Both the position numbers and the translations under genes were made by a program. A stretch of DNA of 64,000 nt from Lingula anatina (lineage: Eukaryota; Brachiopoda; Lingulata; Lingulida; Lingulidae): contig NW_019775419.1 in assembly GCF_001039355.2 (NCBI RefSeq), forward strand, positions 162,825-226,824, in the 5' to 3' direction. The notes beneath the pieces were generated by a model, which worked only from the letters and a program-made list of their open reading frames with translations, made no database searches and was not told the origin of the DNA. This document shows, one piece after another, positions 37,054-51,700 of the stretch. Each line of letters opens with the position of its first letter. Position 1 is the stretch's first letter.

Positions 37054-40000
37054 ATGGGTGAGTAATTTTTTGGCTCTCTTTCACTAATATTTATTTTCAG
37101 CGTAAAATACTAACATAAGCGAAGTATGGTGAAATCTATTACTCCTTTATCTTCCATCTATGTTTGAAATACAATTTGATTCACTAAACTCAAATTTTCG
37201 TAGTAAAATTGAACATAATCAAGGAGGCCAAGAATATATCGCAATATCGACAGGCCTACGACAAAGTGGTTTCTTACTTATTCGCTTGGCAAGTCTCTAA
37301 ATTTCAAGGCACACCACATTGCTAAAGACGTTTTACAAAATGCAATATATACTCGTTGTTGTGGATAATTCAGTCACAAAAAATAGAGCTTAACGGGTCG
37401 GGCATGACAAATGCTGTCCACTGGGACGTTTTCCCCAAACGGGAACTTACAACAAAGACAGAAAATTATTCGAACTGGTGTGCACATACGTATATCTAAA
37501 TACCATGTTAAATGGTTTTGATTTTGTAACGCGCTCGATATATCGGAGTAAAATATTCCAATCCATTTTTTCATTACTTTCCCAAAGGCATAACTAATTC
37601 AATGTAGGACTATATACAAAATTATTTCGAAGAACTTGGAGTGAAAAAATTTTATCTTGTCCTTGAGTACAGTCTTATATTTTAAAAAATCGACACATTC
37701 GGGCATTTGGCATAAGGAATTACATGTCAAAAACTGGCGGATTGGGGGTAGCAGGTATGGGGTAGCGGGTCAATATTACTATAAATATCATATTAGATAA
37801 ACAGCCGAATTAATTCTGGGGAGTTGAAATCCAATGTTAAACTGCTACAATTTGCCATGCATACGATTTGAAAAAAAAAACGTTCTGTCGTTCTAATTTT
37901 AGGTCTATTTAAAATTCGGAAGAAAAGGGCGATCGAGGTTGCGAATGAACTAGAACGTTCAAAGATTAATCACCACCTAATGGTATTGAAATGCCAAATG
38001 GACGAAGTGTTAAATAAAGTGAACACAAACAAAAGCGCTCTCCAGAACACCAAGGAGGCTATCAGTTTTGCAGATACACATACTGAAGAAACCACTTCAA
38101 AAATAGCAGATTTGGAGAAACGTATCGGTAGGTAATTTTAAAAAGGTTTATATTTCGCTCATTAATTATCTTATTTAATGGATTAATAACAAACCGGCAA
38201 TGGAGCCGAAATGAGGGGAACATTTTTTTAGGAAAATGTTGTAAGATTATGGAAAACGTCAATGTAAGCTATACTAAGTATAGAGAGCGATTTATATAAT
38301 CCAAACGGTGATTTTCTATGGCCAGGATAACCGATTTTGTGGCTGTTCTTATGAAAGCTTTTAATTTGCCGTTCTGTTTTTCTGATGTGCAAATTGATTT
38401 TTTAACTTCTTGTCTCAGATTTCTTGGGCAGCGAACGACAGGTTAACACTGAAAGGATGGCCTCTCTTGAAAGGAGATTGACCCAATTAGAGAGGGAATT
38501 TCAACTCGAGAAAGAGGAAAAAAGGCTGCTGAAGTGGGAGAAAGAAGCAATGGTGAATCGTGTTACTGGACTGATGTTGACCATATCTCGTCAGCATGAT
38601 GAAATTGACAGGCTCAATGGACTTCTGGGGGCAAAGGTATAAGGACGTTCTGTTCTTTAATACATGTATATGCCTATATAATATAATCTTTACTGCAGAT
38701 TTCCATTTGATATACGCCAATCATTTCTTGTGCGCACTGTGTCCATTTTAATGATAATATTAGAAAAAACACAAGCAGTATTTTGGTCTACTCCCCAAAC
38801 GGACTATCTTCTTTTCTTTACGATTAGAATTATTTTATATTGTTTGCATAGTTTTGCATGGTGTGATTCGAATTTTGATTCATTATTTAGCCACCTGATG
38901 ATGTGATGACGGGACTGAGCAAGCCATATGAAGAAGTAGGGGCTATCGTGATCAAGATAACTGGAGGTTCGTAATAATAAAGCAGGAGATGATTTTGTGA
39001 CGTGGGATTCTGTTTTGTGTTTTATTTTTATTTAAAAATAAAATAATAAATCCAGTTGTTTATGTGCTGAATTGTTGATCTGTCGCTGTCATGCATTGGT
39101 CTTTTTTAAAGTCTTGATTAATATATATTCTTATAATCGATTATTCCATGTTGATGTTTACCTTTAGAAACAATGCATAATTATTTTGTATATCATACTT
39201 TATTTTTCAACTATATATCCTATTTTCCTTAGTCAGTAACATATACAAATGATGTAACATTTTAGATGAGGATACTCCTGCAGGAGGGGACAAGAACGAT
39301 ACCAAAGAAGCTGTCCAAGTCGAGGAAAAGGTAAAAGATTCCTTTACAATAAATGGTTCCATTTTTTGTTTGAGTAAGGTCCATTCATCAGCCATTCATT
39401 TTTGTTCATTTAAAATGTTATGATATTTCGGCAACTTGCACACGTGTACCGTATATCTGTAGTCGCCAACTATCTCCATCAATTAAAATGGATTGTTTTT
39501 TGACCGGATAAATCTGTTTCCTAATGAATTTTTAAAAATGTTTGGTTTTTATTCTAGTTCCAGACTGAGAATTCCCATCTGAAACGTCTGGAACTGGAGA
39601 TAGACCAGATAAAGAAAAAACTTAGTCAAATGGAAAGTCAGTAGGCCTACAAATATCAAGTTTCTTTTGTTTAAAAACCATCAGCTTTCCAACTGTAATG
39701 TCCCATCTAGCATTGCGTATTTCTCGGATCAGTTTCGTTCGTTTTTTTCTTTCGAAATAATAGCACTCAAAAATAATAATAATAATAACTAACTAAACAA
39801 AACATCGTTGAATAATTGATCGTAGTTTTTCATCTTTGTTTTTGTAATTTACTTTGTTACCAGTTCAGTCATTTTCATTTCATTGTTACAGAAGAAGGGT
39901 ATGGAGATAAAGATCATATTGTTCCCCCAAAGACAGACAATCTGGAGTTCTTGCTGAAGAAAGAGGTTTGTAAATAGATATATATCATTTCGCATAAAAA

Positions 40001-40935
40001 TAATATATATCGTCTATTTTTATTGTTGGTCAAAGGCAGTATTGTCGGCTTTATTATTGACATTGCTTCAAACTCAACCAAACAGCACCATGTAAATAAA
40101 AAAAAACATTGGGCTATGGCTAAATTATGGACAGAATTAAATACGCATAATGCGCGGTCTATTATGTGTAGACCATCAATGGACCATACAATCAAATATT
40201 ATGCATTAAGCTAGTGTATTTTTTTCAGACACAGCTTACAATCAAGTCATCTCCAAAAGAAGATGGTGACGAAGGAGATGAGGCCATGCTCAAGAGACTG
40301 GAGGACATTGCCCTCTCCATGGACGAGAAGCCCAACGCCATCCTTGACGACACCAGCATTCAGGCTGAGGCAGGCGTGGCAGAAGACAGCACAGTTGTCC
40401 CTGATCATGAGACAGTCATTCTGGAGGAAGAGAAGAGGGAGGAGGTTTGTAAATAAATAATGCAAGCCCTGTACAAATGAAATTTATTTGTATTTAGTGC
40501 TTTTGATATTAAATTTAAATTGAATTATCAAAGTGGACTTATTTCAATATCGTATTTAATTTTTTCCAACTTACGGAGTAATTGGACTTAAACAAATCCA
40601 GGATTTGAGCGTACAAGGATGTAACTACCGAAGTATGTTCTTATAGAATCAGGCCAGTAGTAAATTGTATAATCAAAATGTACACATTATTGAATTTTGG
40701 TCGGTTACAGCCTTCTATCAAAGCATGCCTAACTGAAGAGATGCCAAACACCGTTCTCGTGGACACCGCCGGGGAAGACGCATCTCCAAAACTTGGCCAC
40801 TTGAAGGACGAGGAGCCAAAAGCCGACGTGGTGTTGGCAGCACAGCCCCAGGACGCCAAGGACAAGAAACGCTGCAAGAAAAGCAGGAAGGGGCGCAATA
40901 AGAAGAAGGGCGTCTTCCGTTACCACTGCTTTTAA
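37054..40935 (+). CDS. Coiled-coil protein of unknown function
   Basis: Exons 37054-37057, 37903-38127, 38419-38636, 38891-38966, 39266-39330, 39558-39636, 39892-39965, 40229-40444 and 40711-40935 give 1182 nt (393 residues). The first coding exon holds only ATG plus one base: the frame must reach GGT-CTA-TTT in exon 2, and ACAATGG is the only ATG that does so without a stop. Residues about 2-150 are charged heptad-type coiled coil (LEKRI; ERRLTQLEREFQLEKEEKR; HDEIDRLNGLL), with a second short coil about 197-222 (RLELEIDQIKKKL). An acidic region (about 248-345) follows, and then a strongly basic end (KDKKRCKKSRKGRNKKK). There is no signal peptide or membrane segment. I do not recognise the family. 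The basic tail could act in nucleic-acid, membrane or nuclear targeting, which is a guess. Confidence 0.75.
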
Positions 40936-42533
40936 ATTGACATCACAAGTGGTGGAAGAGGCGTGGGACACTGACTACATCACAGCTTAAATCTCTAATA
41001 TCTAACAATAATTTCTAAGCCAAACACAAATTTAGAGTTTTTTATCAGATTATGGAGGAAAGAGGGTGGGAGGGTGTTGAAAGGGGTTAAGTTTATTGTT
41101 ACCTGCTACTCACGTATATCTACAATTTATATAGCACTTGATGATGGAACAAAATACTCATTCATATGCCTGTACTATATTTATAATTCACATTGTACAA
41201 TAATCCCATGACTGAAAATTAAAATAGTTCTTTTCTTGCACAACTCTTTGTTGTCATTTTTCAAAATAATAAAAGAAATTAAAAACTTTTTTTTCAAACG
41301 AACTGCTACGATACTAAAGTGTGAAGGGGGGGGCTGGCCTTTTATACAGGCTGTCTTGATACAAGGGTTTAACTCCCATGACGTAAGCAGGTTAAGTGGA
41401 TTGATAATTTTGGTATTTACACTCTTTTACACACAGCACACTTTTTAAAAATATGTGCACGGAGTAACTTCATATCTTGTCTTTCTTCGTTCCTCATGTA
41501 CCATGCAGTATAGCACAGGTGCTGAGCTTACATGTGTGCTCCAATTTAGCGTACATCAAAAGGCTCACAAGAGAGGAGAGAGGGAGAGAAAATGTCAGAA
41601 TTATTTACTCATTTTCGATACAGTATATACATGGAAGTCCAAACAAATCAATTATTTTAACTTGACTACAAAGTGAAATTAATCGAATCAATGTGGACTA
41701 AACTAATCATATGAATACAAAATGGAAGTACTAAGGTTGATTTTAAATAAAACCCGCCGTGAGGGGTAAGATCTGTCCCAATCACGTCATTTGCGGTCTT
41801 AACTTTTTTACTGAACTTGTCATCAGACCACATGACCACGTGAGAAGAAAGTGACAGTAATCTTCTTTGTTTCTATAGATCTACGTTTCCTTCAGTCAGA
41901 TTTTTTAATCTAGGCACCGTCTAGATTAAAAAAAAAACGAAAAATACATAAACATCTTTATTTTCAGTTAAAGGGATAATGACTTCGTTTTGGCCAAAAA
42001 ATTTTTCTCGGAGTAAACAATTTTCCCAATTTTCCCATACTTACCAATGGTTAACGAATCCACTTCTACATTCAAAGTTGGTCGATCCCTGTTTTTTTTT
42101 CTAAAATGTTTGATTTTATGTTATAATCTCTTAAGAGATTATTACAGAGTATAGCCATCTATGGAGGTCACGTGGTCTGATGACAAGCTCAGATATCAGA
42201 ATAATAGCCGTTATTGTGGTAAAACAGAATATCTTATATTTCTATGAGTTGTTTACAATGTTTTTATAGTGAAATATAGATCTCATACGAAGAGTTATTA
42301 TCCCTTTAATTTGACTAGTTATCTTCCCTGTGTCGGGTATTCCGTTTTCATGTAATTATTTCATAAAATAGAAAAGTTTTTCATGTAATTATTATACACT
42401 GCAAATATTTTCTTTCATTCCTGTAGTCTTATAAATGCTGTTATATATGTGCTTGTGCTGCAGCTAAAGAGAACAGAACAAACTACCTGTCTTGGACTGT
42501 AGCGCCATCTATAGCTATTGTAAATTTTTAAGC
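40936..42533. other. Intergenic region between the coiled-coil gene and PPWD1
   Basis: A candidate poly(A) signal AATAAA lies at 41268-41273. A perfect hairpin with arms tttttttaatctag and ctagattaaaaaaa lies at about 41900-41937. Two motif pairs occur as inverted copies in the order A-B-A'-B': cttgtcatcagaccac near 41817 and its complement near 42172; aaagggataat near 41972 and its complement near 42295. No exon is recognised. Confidence 0.5.
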
Positions 42534-44024
42534 ATGGCGGAGAGTGTGAAACGATCACACGATGATGAGAAAGAAACCGGTGATGCAGACGAATGGATTG
42601 GTCCTATGCCAGAGGAGGCGGCCAAGCCAAAGAAGAGGAAAGGTAGACACTTCATTTTAAAAGTAATGTTCGATATTGAGTACTTAATGACACACTATAA
42701 GGCGTTGTTTTCCAGAAATTCAAATTATTTTACTAGAGTCTAGACTGGTATACTAGTCTAAATGGTTAAATGTAAACACGGACTTCAAATCCCGCTCATT
42801 GAAATGTCGAATAAGTTATATCTGTTTGTCTTTCTCATAAACACGTTTCTTTCATTTCTTTCCTCCAGTTTTGGAGTTTGAACAAGTGTATCTCGACAGT
42901 TTGCCATGTGCAGAATCATATGAAAGGAGTTTTATGCACAGGGATGTTTTAACACACGTGGAAGCAGCAAGGTAACTGGATGTATCTGTAATTTGTAAAA
43001 ACGAAAAAGTTTGAAATGTTGATGTAGATAAGATTGAGTCTGTAATTTTGAATGTCATGTATTTGATATTATAANGTTGAATGTCATGTATTTTATTATA
43101 AATTTTCCTGGCACTTGTGAAATAAAACAAAGTTGATAAAGTGCAGTAATGATTAAACACAATTTTCCCTTGTGATAGAACCGAGTTTGTGGTCACAAGC
43201 AGTGTGGATGGACATGTGAAGTTTTGGAAAAAGAAGGAAGATGAAGGCATAGAGTTTGTCAAGCATTACAGAGGACATTTGGGTTAGTTAATTCACTAAA
43301 TCCCTCAGACAGTACGGAATTTTCATAAAGAAATTTTGACTATTGAACGGATCATTTGTAGGATTTAATTAGAAAAAACAACAGATTTTTTTTACATCTC
43401 TGGCTCAGCATAGCTTGATTGAGTTACAAAATTGAAATTTGCCCTAGATGTATATGATTTATTTTGTATGTATTTTCTTCACTTGGTCTTAGCCAAATGA
43501 TTTTTTTTTAATAATTTGCATTAAAATCCTCATTGAGTATAGTTTTGTAGACCATTAATTTTTTTTAATGTATTTAAAATTACTTTAGGTTCTATACTTG
43601 ACATGGCAGTAAGCCCTAATGGGGAACTGTGCTGCACTATTGCTGATGACAAAACATTGAAAGTGTTCGATGTTATCAACTTTGGTAAGTAATATCTAAG
43701 AGCATAAAATCATTGAAATTTATGTTTTTTTCCACCAGCTATAACTACCTTTATTTGTAACAAGCAAAGTATCACCTTTATTTGCAGTTTGAGCAAGCTT
43801 AATTTTATGAAAAGGTAAACGTAGCATTCAGCTTTTTTTTTGACTGGGTAAGAAATTTTATGAAAAGATAAATGTAGCATTCAGCTTTTTTTGACTGGGT
43901 AAGATTTTTAATTAAAAGTTACTAGTCTATGATGCAAAATTACTTGAGTTTCAGCTGAAGTGTTAAATTGTGTCAAAGTAAAGATCAGATAGTATCTATG
44001 GGATTTGTTTAAAACCCAACCCAC

Positions 44025-44084
<60 letters not shown>

Positions 44085-47000
44085 TATTTTATCTTGGTCA
44101 GCTATGTTTCTTTGTAAAGTAAGCCAAGCTCTTTGTTCAACAGGCCCCTTGGCCCCACTGTGTGAACTAACCTTGTACCACACAATTTCAGACATGATCA
44201 ACATGCTGAAGCTGAGTTATGTTCCTCACTGCTGTAGTTGGATCTATGCAGCTGGAGATGCTATACCCGCCCTGGCTGTGTAAGTAATTGGAATGTGCAC
44301 ATCTTACCTTTATTTGTAAATTGAAAAAAGTCAGTGCACGTCTTTGTTGCTATAATTAACTAAATGAGAGTCTAAATGAAAAGAAAATTGCTGTTCTGAA
44401 TGAAAGAAATTTATAGCATATAAAAATGGAGATAAACATTTGAACATGCCATATTTCTCCTTTATCAGATAATTTAAATAGACTACATTAAAACCCTCAA
44501 TCTTAACCCTTTGTTGGCGATTTTAAAAATGAAATACATTACCATAGAGTTTGATTAAAGCCAGTAATCACCTTATTTTGTTACAGATCAGAGAAAGGCA
44601 ACAAAATATATATCTATGATGGAAGGGGGTCAGATGTGCCTATTGAAACACTGGAAAAAATCCACTATAAACAAGTAGTTGTAATCAAGGTAGTCATTAC
44701 AATTTGAACCATGCTCTGCGGAATAATTAAAAGTTATTGACAATCGTTTACATTTTTGATATTAGGATATCATTGAAAGTAATGTTTTTCAAATGTTTAA
44801 TTCTAAATCAATCGAAGGAAAGTTATTCAACAAATATATATATGTGATATCAACCTTAGTCCTATTTTTGTTAATTCAGAAAACAGTACATACGTAAAAA
44901 CCACTGTCTAATATTTTTTAGTATCTTTAAATGTAGAAAAATGCAAAACAATGTTTAAAGATTTAACTGTGCTTTTCTTATATGTTAAGGAACACTGTTT
45001 GAATGTTGAATACAAGAAATACTGTTGTCAGTCATCTCAGTGCATACAGAGCCACTTTCTCAAAAAATACTAAAATTATAGTGAACATGTTCTTGTGTGT
45101 GTGTTTGTGTGAGAGAGATAGAGGCTGAGGTTTATAGTTCATATAATATTTTCTTTTTTTCCCTTGCAGTACAACCCAGTGTATGAGGTAGCAGTCTCAG
45201 CAGATGAGAGTGGGATGGTAGAGTACTGGACAGGACCAAAATCTGACTACAACTTCCCAAAAAATGTCAGCTGGGAGTATAAGACCGACACAGATTTGTA
45301 CGAGTTTGCAAAGGTGAATTTTAATGTAATAAATATGTGGATTTCTTTATTTTCTTGTTCTTGTATAACAAAATTGTGATCAAAAATTAACCAAGGAGTA
45401 AAAAGAAGAAAAAATTCTAAACTATGTTTTGGTATATTTTAAGGTCGCTTAGATATTTTGATAGCTGTTTTTAGTGCATTATATTTCAGTATGTTTACAC
45501 TTGTTACCCATTAGATATTAGCAATGTAACTGTGTTTTGGTCATGTATTTACAGTGTCAGACTGTACCTACGGGGGTTACCTTTTCTCCAAATGGGAAAC
45601 TGATGGCTACCATTGCTAAAGACAGAAAAGTAAGTGACAGTATACAATATATAGCCAAATACAAGAGTCAATTGACTACATATTTTTGAAAATGTTTACT
45701 AATATGATTATTTGATCACTTTTTGTGGTGACATAATGTTATTTCACATGCTGACATTAAAATTTTTTTAATTGTACTGTTTTTCTTCTAGGTGAGAATA
45801 TTTAAATTTGCAACTGGTAAACTTTATAAAGTACTTGATGAATCATTGAAGACATTTACAGAACTTCAGCAGGTAAAATGACTGTCTATAGACCTATTTA
45901 TGTTGCATTGATTTTACACTAATGTCTTAAGATTTAGCTAACAACTTTTCCTGGGAAATTAATGTATCTTTACTTACAGATGGGAAGACTGTCAAACTAA
46001 ATTAAAGCTTTTTTTGTTTACATTGGAAATATATTCTGTGAATTGATATTTCAGACACGGCAGCAGCTACCAAACATGGAATTTGGTCGTAGAATGGCCG
46101 TAGAGAGGGATCTTGAAAAGTCTGATGCCTTTTCACGTTGTAATGTTTGTAAGTGTATAGTTCTGTTTTATTTCAACTGCTCAACTATGTAATATAATGT
46201 AAACAAGACTTTGATGGTGAACACTTTATTTTTTCACCTTTTCTAATAGGTTTTAACGTTTTTTTTTTCTTCTGGAAGAGGTTGATTAGATTCAGTTTGC
46301 CATACTGTTCAAGGGAATAATATTTTTTTACCTCATGTTCCAGTGTTTGACTCAAGTGGAAACTTCATTATGTATGGTACAATGTTAGGAATAAAAGGTA
46401 TGTCAGTTTTTGCTTCAAGCTTTTATATATTTATTTTTATAAAGAAATTTGAAGATCTAATCCCAATAAGCAGTGCCTTTTTCACTGAAATCTACAACGA
46501 TTATCAAGAATCTAAAATCCATGTAATGAATATGAAAGTGATTGTTCATGCATCTTTCTTTTCCAGTTATAAATCTCTACACCAACCAGTGTGTCAGGTT
46601 TATAGGAAAACCAGAAAACATTCGCTTCGTCCACCTGTCCCTGTTCCAAGGGTCCGTGAAGGGCACAAAGGCTGCTCTGTCTGCCGAGATGGAGGCCTCG
46701 GACAACCCATCATTACAAGAAGTGAAATCTGATCCCACCCTTTTCTGCACTGCCTTTAAAAAGAATAGGTTTTATATGTTTACAAGAAGAGAGCCAGATT
46801 CTAAAAGGTGTGTGGTGTTACTTTTGAGATTTTGTGATTTTTGAAATGTCATAATTATTCCACGTTATTCTGAATTTTGCAGATGCATGTGGTATGGATT
46901 GTTGTATATCTTGTCATGTGCGGAATTAAACATGAAGTAAACTTATTAATGTAACACAATATATAATTCAATACATTCCTGTGATAGCTGTTTTGCCTTG

Positions 47001-48718
47001 ATTATTTTTGACCTATGCTAAATTGAAACATAATTTGAGATGAGAGTAAAATTTCATATCGTGTATTGCAGTGCTGATGCTGAGCGAGACATATTCAATG
47101 AAAGACCCTCCAAAGAGGACATCGTTGCTGCTACACAGGATGCCTCATATACCAGAGTGGCCAGCACTGCTGTGATCTATACCACCATGGGGGATATACA
47201 TATAAAACTATTTCCAAAAGAGTGAGTAAAGCTGCAGAATCTATCTATTCAATAAAGTACCGTGGTGAAACTTGGGCTTAAATTTTTAAAATAACAAAAC
47301 ATTAAGTCTGCACTTAACAAAGCTAAAATCAGTAGTAGCCCACTACCGAGAGAACAATGGTTCCTGTTTTATATTATGGCAGATTTGGGTGATGTTTTAG
47401 ACAGTTCTTTACATGATTGGTGTTGACCAAAGTTTTCAGTTTTAAAGTTTAGATGTAACATCTTTTAAGCTCTAACCTCTTATTTGTAAAACTGAACCTT
47501 CTAATGCACAAGTGTGGCACCATACACTACATTTTTCAGTGAAAAAAGTTCTCACTTTATTTTTAAAATTCTCCAAAATCTTAATATTATGATAATTTTG
47601 TTAATTTTAGGATGATTTTTACCTCATTTTATGATTTTATTTTATGATTTTAGGTGTCCAAAAACAGTGGAAAACTTCTGTGTTCACAGTCGGAATGGTT
47701 ATTACAATGGGCACATATTTCACAGGGTCATTAAAGGTTTTATGATTCAAACCGGGGATCCTTTAGGTATAATAAACTAAAACTTGTATACATTTAATGT
47801 TTGGTAGTCAGATTAATTGACTTATTTCTATTATTTCAATTATCAAGTGTTTTGTTTAGGATATGATATTTGCTGCAGTGGTCTTTTCTTTATTTACGTT
47901 TTTTTGTGTCATATTTCACAAAGCAACCTTGACCTGTCTTGAAAACGTAAAAGCATGTTTTACACTAAAGAGCATATTTAAACATGATGCAAAAATTGCA
48001 TGCCGTTACTGAAAGAAGAATTATTTTTTGTAAACAGGCACTGGAACTGGGGGAGAGTCTATATGGGGAGGCGAGTTTGAAGATGAGTTTCATCCGTCAA
48101 TTCGCCATGACCGCCCATATACACTTAGCATGGCCAATGCAGGAGCCAACACCAATGGATCTCAATTCTTTGTCACAGTGGTGCCCACAGTAAGTCCAGC
48201 TTTATGTTAGAGCATTTGTTTTTCAACATTATTTTTAAACTGGTGATTTTAAAGCATTAGGATTATTTAAAGGAGAAATTGATTGCCTTGGTTTCTTTTC
48301 TGTTAAGTCAAAAACCTGCATATTTTGTGGTACAGGCATGTCAATTTTCCAGGTAAATGAGAATAATGTAGTTTTATTTTACTGGAATTATTAAATCTGG
48401 CAATTCTTTTATTCCTGGCATAGTTGCAGGTCAAATGCTACTCTCCACTTTCATAAATCTCTGAGCAAAAGTTACTTATTTCAATCTCCTTTTACTATTG
48501 ATTTAGAAAAATAATATCTAATAATTCAATGATAAAAGAATATGTAAATAATTCACTGCCTAATTATTTTTCAGCCCTGGCTGGACAATAAGCACACAGT
48601 GTTTGGCCGTGTGGTCAAGGGGATGGAGGTGGTTCAGAACATCAGCAATGTGAAGTGTAACCCAAAGACTGATAAACCACACGATGATGTGAGGATCATC
48701 AGTATCTCCTGTAAATAA
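42534..48718 (+). CDS. PPWD1: Peptidylprolyl isomerase domain and WD repeat-containing protein 1
   Basis: Exons 42534-42642, 42869-42971, 43179-43282, 43589-43684, 44192-44279, 44587-44689, 45170-45313, 45555-45629, 45792-45872, 46055-46148, 46344-46397, 46567-46807, 47072-47221, 47654-47766, 48038-48189 and 48575-48718 give 1851 nt (616 residues; the human protein is slightly longer). An acidic/basic N-terminus ([15 protein letters not shown]) is followed by WD40 repeats ([43 protein letters not shown]). The C-terminal cyclophilin domain starts near [16 protein letters not shown] and carries [33 protein letters not shown] and [12 protein letters not shown]. The Arg in FHRV and the QFF motif expected of active cyclophilins are present. 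PPWD1 is a nuclear, spliceosome-associated prolyl isomerase. Its last exon is present a second time at 58295-58438. Confidence 0.96.
43041..43105. repeat. Short duplicated sequence around a single N in a PPWD1 intron
   Basis: ttgaatgtcatgtattt occurs on each side of the N at 43075. This is the same signature as at 21513 and 53112 and is most likely an unmerged contig overlap. Confidence 0.7.
44028..44079. repeat. Poly(T) tract
   Basis: About 52 consecutive T in a PPWD1 intron, upstream of the exon at 44192. Confidence 0.95.
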
Positions 48719-51700
48719 ACCCATATGTTGTCTGACTGAGCATGGAAGTCGGTTGAACCACCGATCTACAGGCTGTGACTTTACAAGAGAATTTTGGACC
48801 AAAAGATGTTCTCCTCGTCATCACCCAAAGTACTTGTGGACTGTCAGCCACGATAAATCGGGGGCAATAGTAAAGTCCACTTTATCAAATATTGCACTTC
48901 TTTTACCGAATGAAATATTGCCCTAGTTTTGTACAAAAGAATGTAATTGCTTATTATTATTTAGACCATTAGTTACTTTATTTTGTGGTCTTTAAAGTAT
49001 ATCTAGTCCAGAACTTTTGGTCTTTTAAGATTAAGTCAGCTCTCTACGAGAGCTGGGAAGAAGTTGTAGTGCTTGGATGATTCACTAACATTGTTTTTTG
49101 GTTGGTTCAAACGAGCAGTTTCAAGTACTCTATCATTTTAGCGTGATTTTTAGGTGAGCTGTCTTAGTCGCAGACAAAAGTTCATTTAACTCAGGGCTAA
49201 ATGTAACATCCACTGATGTAACATCAGGATGATTTCTGTGGATAATGTTATATACTGCTAGTGTGCTGAGTACATTTGTTATGAACGAATCAAAGTTTTT
49301 CATCATCAGACCCATTGGTTAAAATTCTTTATATTTATACTCCAAAATAAATAAATATCTGTAAATATATTATTTTACATTTGGTCAAACCAACAACTGT
49401 GTATGTATTAAAGATAGTGACCAATAAAAACCTGTATATTCTTATATCCTCTTTTCTTATACAAGGGACAATCGACAATATCTACAACATCAGTGTAAAT
49501 AAGGAACACACCATAACCAAAGAAGATTAAGCACGCACATGAGTGTGCACACGTGCGCGCGCACACACACAAGCACACTATAACAATCTGCTAAGCTACT
49601 GATTGCAGCAGAGAAGATTATTTTTTTTCCCCTCCAGACGGCGCTATAAATTGGTATGGTTTGTCAATCCTGGCAAAAACTACTCAGATTGTAGCATGCA
49701 GTAGACCATATAAGGATGACCAGTGACCTACATTATGCCATTTTACTTTGGGTGTGTAAGGGTCTGAAGTTTAATTTAATTAATTTAATCTAGAGTATTT
49801 TAAAATATGCAGGAAACAAAAGCTACCTGTGCATTGCTATTTTAGTGCATTGTTAATCAAATTCTGTCTTTCAAATAATGGTAATTGATAAATAGAAAGG
49901 GCGGTCACTCAGCTCTTCCTGCCTCCTACCCCGATGGACCATTTGAAACCTGAACCCTTGGAAGAGATGTCACTTTTTCAGTTCTGAGTGACCAGGGTGT
50001 GGATGCAAGGCGACCGGGATACAAAGTATATGGATATTTCAGTTTTAACCGATTCAACGAAACGTTCTAAGACAATGGTATTAGGTATTTGTCGAAAACT
50101 TATATTTGATGAATTTAAAATATGGGTTTGACGCCTGTATTTGTCAAACACTGGGTTTTACCATTCACCAGTATTTTCTCCTCGTGATATTTTGTGTCCT
50201 CCATGTCTCCTTTATTTCATCACGTACCTCAATAGTGAAAATTTCAGTTGTGCTTCACGTTAAATACACTGAATTTTTAATTACATCGGTTTAATTAGTA
50301 GTGGCAGTAAAGTTTTACTTTCGAAATAGTCAAGATGGGGAAATTCTGTTGAATGGTTCCTTTAAAATTTTGGCTGTTGAAATTTAGTAAGTGGTTTATA
50401 AGAAAACCAGGTATCATAATAACAGTACGGCAAAATAGTCACAATTGAAATTTAAAGAACCGGATAAAGGTTTAATGATATTCTTCCATTTCTAATTTTG
50501 GCATTTTTCAAAAATAATACCATAATATGATCCATTGAAGTATGTGACCTAGTTAATAATTCACTTCTTTCTGCATAACTGATTATGAAAGCAGCCATTT
50601 TCAAGGCATAGGGGGCGAATTGCTAGCGCCAATTTGCAAGTAATGCTTGAACATAATTTTGATATTTCTCATTTATGGCTTATGTCAATATTACGTTGTC
50701 TAATCAAAACGCTTTGTCCAAAACAATTTACCACGATTTTTTACCTCCAAATTTGAAAGCCTTTTGTAAAAAAAAAAAATCGAAACGCAGCATATTTAAC
50801 ACTTCGTAGTCATTAATTTCAAAACTTGTTTTATTTCACCAAGGAATAAAACCGACCCTTATGCCTTAAAACATTTCTTACTGTAATTATAAGTCTGTGT
50901 TTACCTCCTTTGTAAAACTACTAGTATTTGCAGTATTCTTCAGCAAGGCAGCAAGTTGTGACTTGACGTTTATTTCAATGCAAATATAATGCTCAAAAAT
51001 ACAGAGAAACCTATTTTCCTAGTCCAGGAAAACTCGCAAATAAAGCTCGGTTTGACCTTTTTTCAAAAGACGACTAAGCTACCTTGAAAGCTCTGTTCAC
51101 GTAATTTTGCACATTTGGTGATATATGTTACTTTTTCACATTTTTAAAGTGATTTGAATAAATCCTACTGAAGCAGTCTTAAGTTATTGATCCTGCAAAT
51201 AATACATAATGAGTTCAATCCACTTTTAAAATTGCTTAATGCTTAGTTGACAAAATTCTGTCAAAAGACTAAAATTTCTCATATTTTTTCTTAATTTTGC
51301 ATTTACAGTATTTTCACTCGCTTCGAACTCCTGGCATTAAATTAGACCTTAAATAAAGCCAAAAAATCTGGAAATTTCGGCAATTTTTTCTTTAGGTTTA
51401 TCCAAAAACTTTTTCGAAAACTACGATCTGAAAAGCTTGGGGTTCCAATTTTCTATAATTTTATCGCCATGTGTGAAATTCACAAGTCTTTATCTCCATA
51501 GCAAGGGTGACTCAAAAACTAGTTACTTAAAGCTCGTATTTTAATAATCTTTTGAAACTTGAAAACTTGCTGTCTTGTTGAATGAAAAGTGCCATTTTTT
51601 TAAGGACCACAATCGATCGTTTTGTTTGAGTAATGGAGTGTATAAAGTTCACACATTAAAGGCTCAATTTGCGAAAATTACTTGTAGTTGCAAACAGATT

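Noticed and set aside
41817-42300. Interleaved inverted motifs as a transposon
   Set aside because: The order A-B-A'-B' is not a simple terminal inverted repeat and I found no target duplication, so I list it only as part of the intergenic note.
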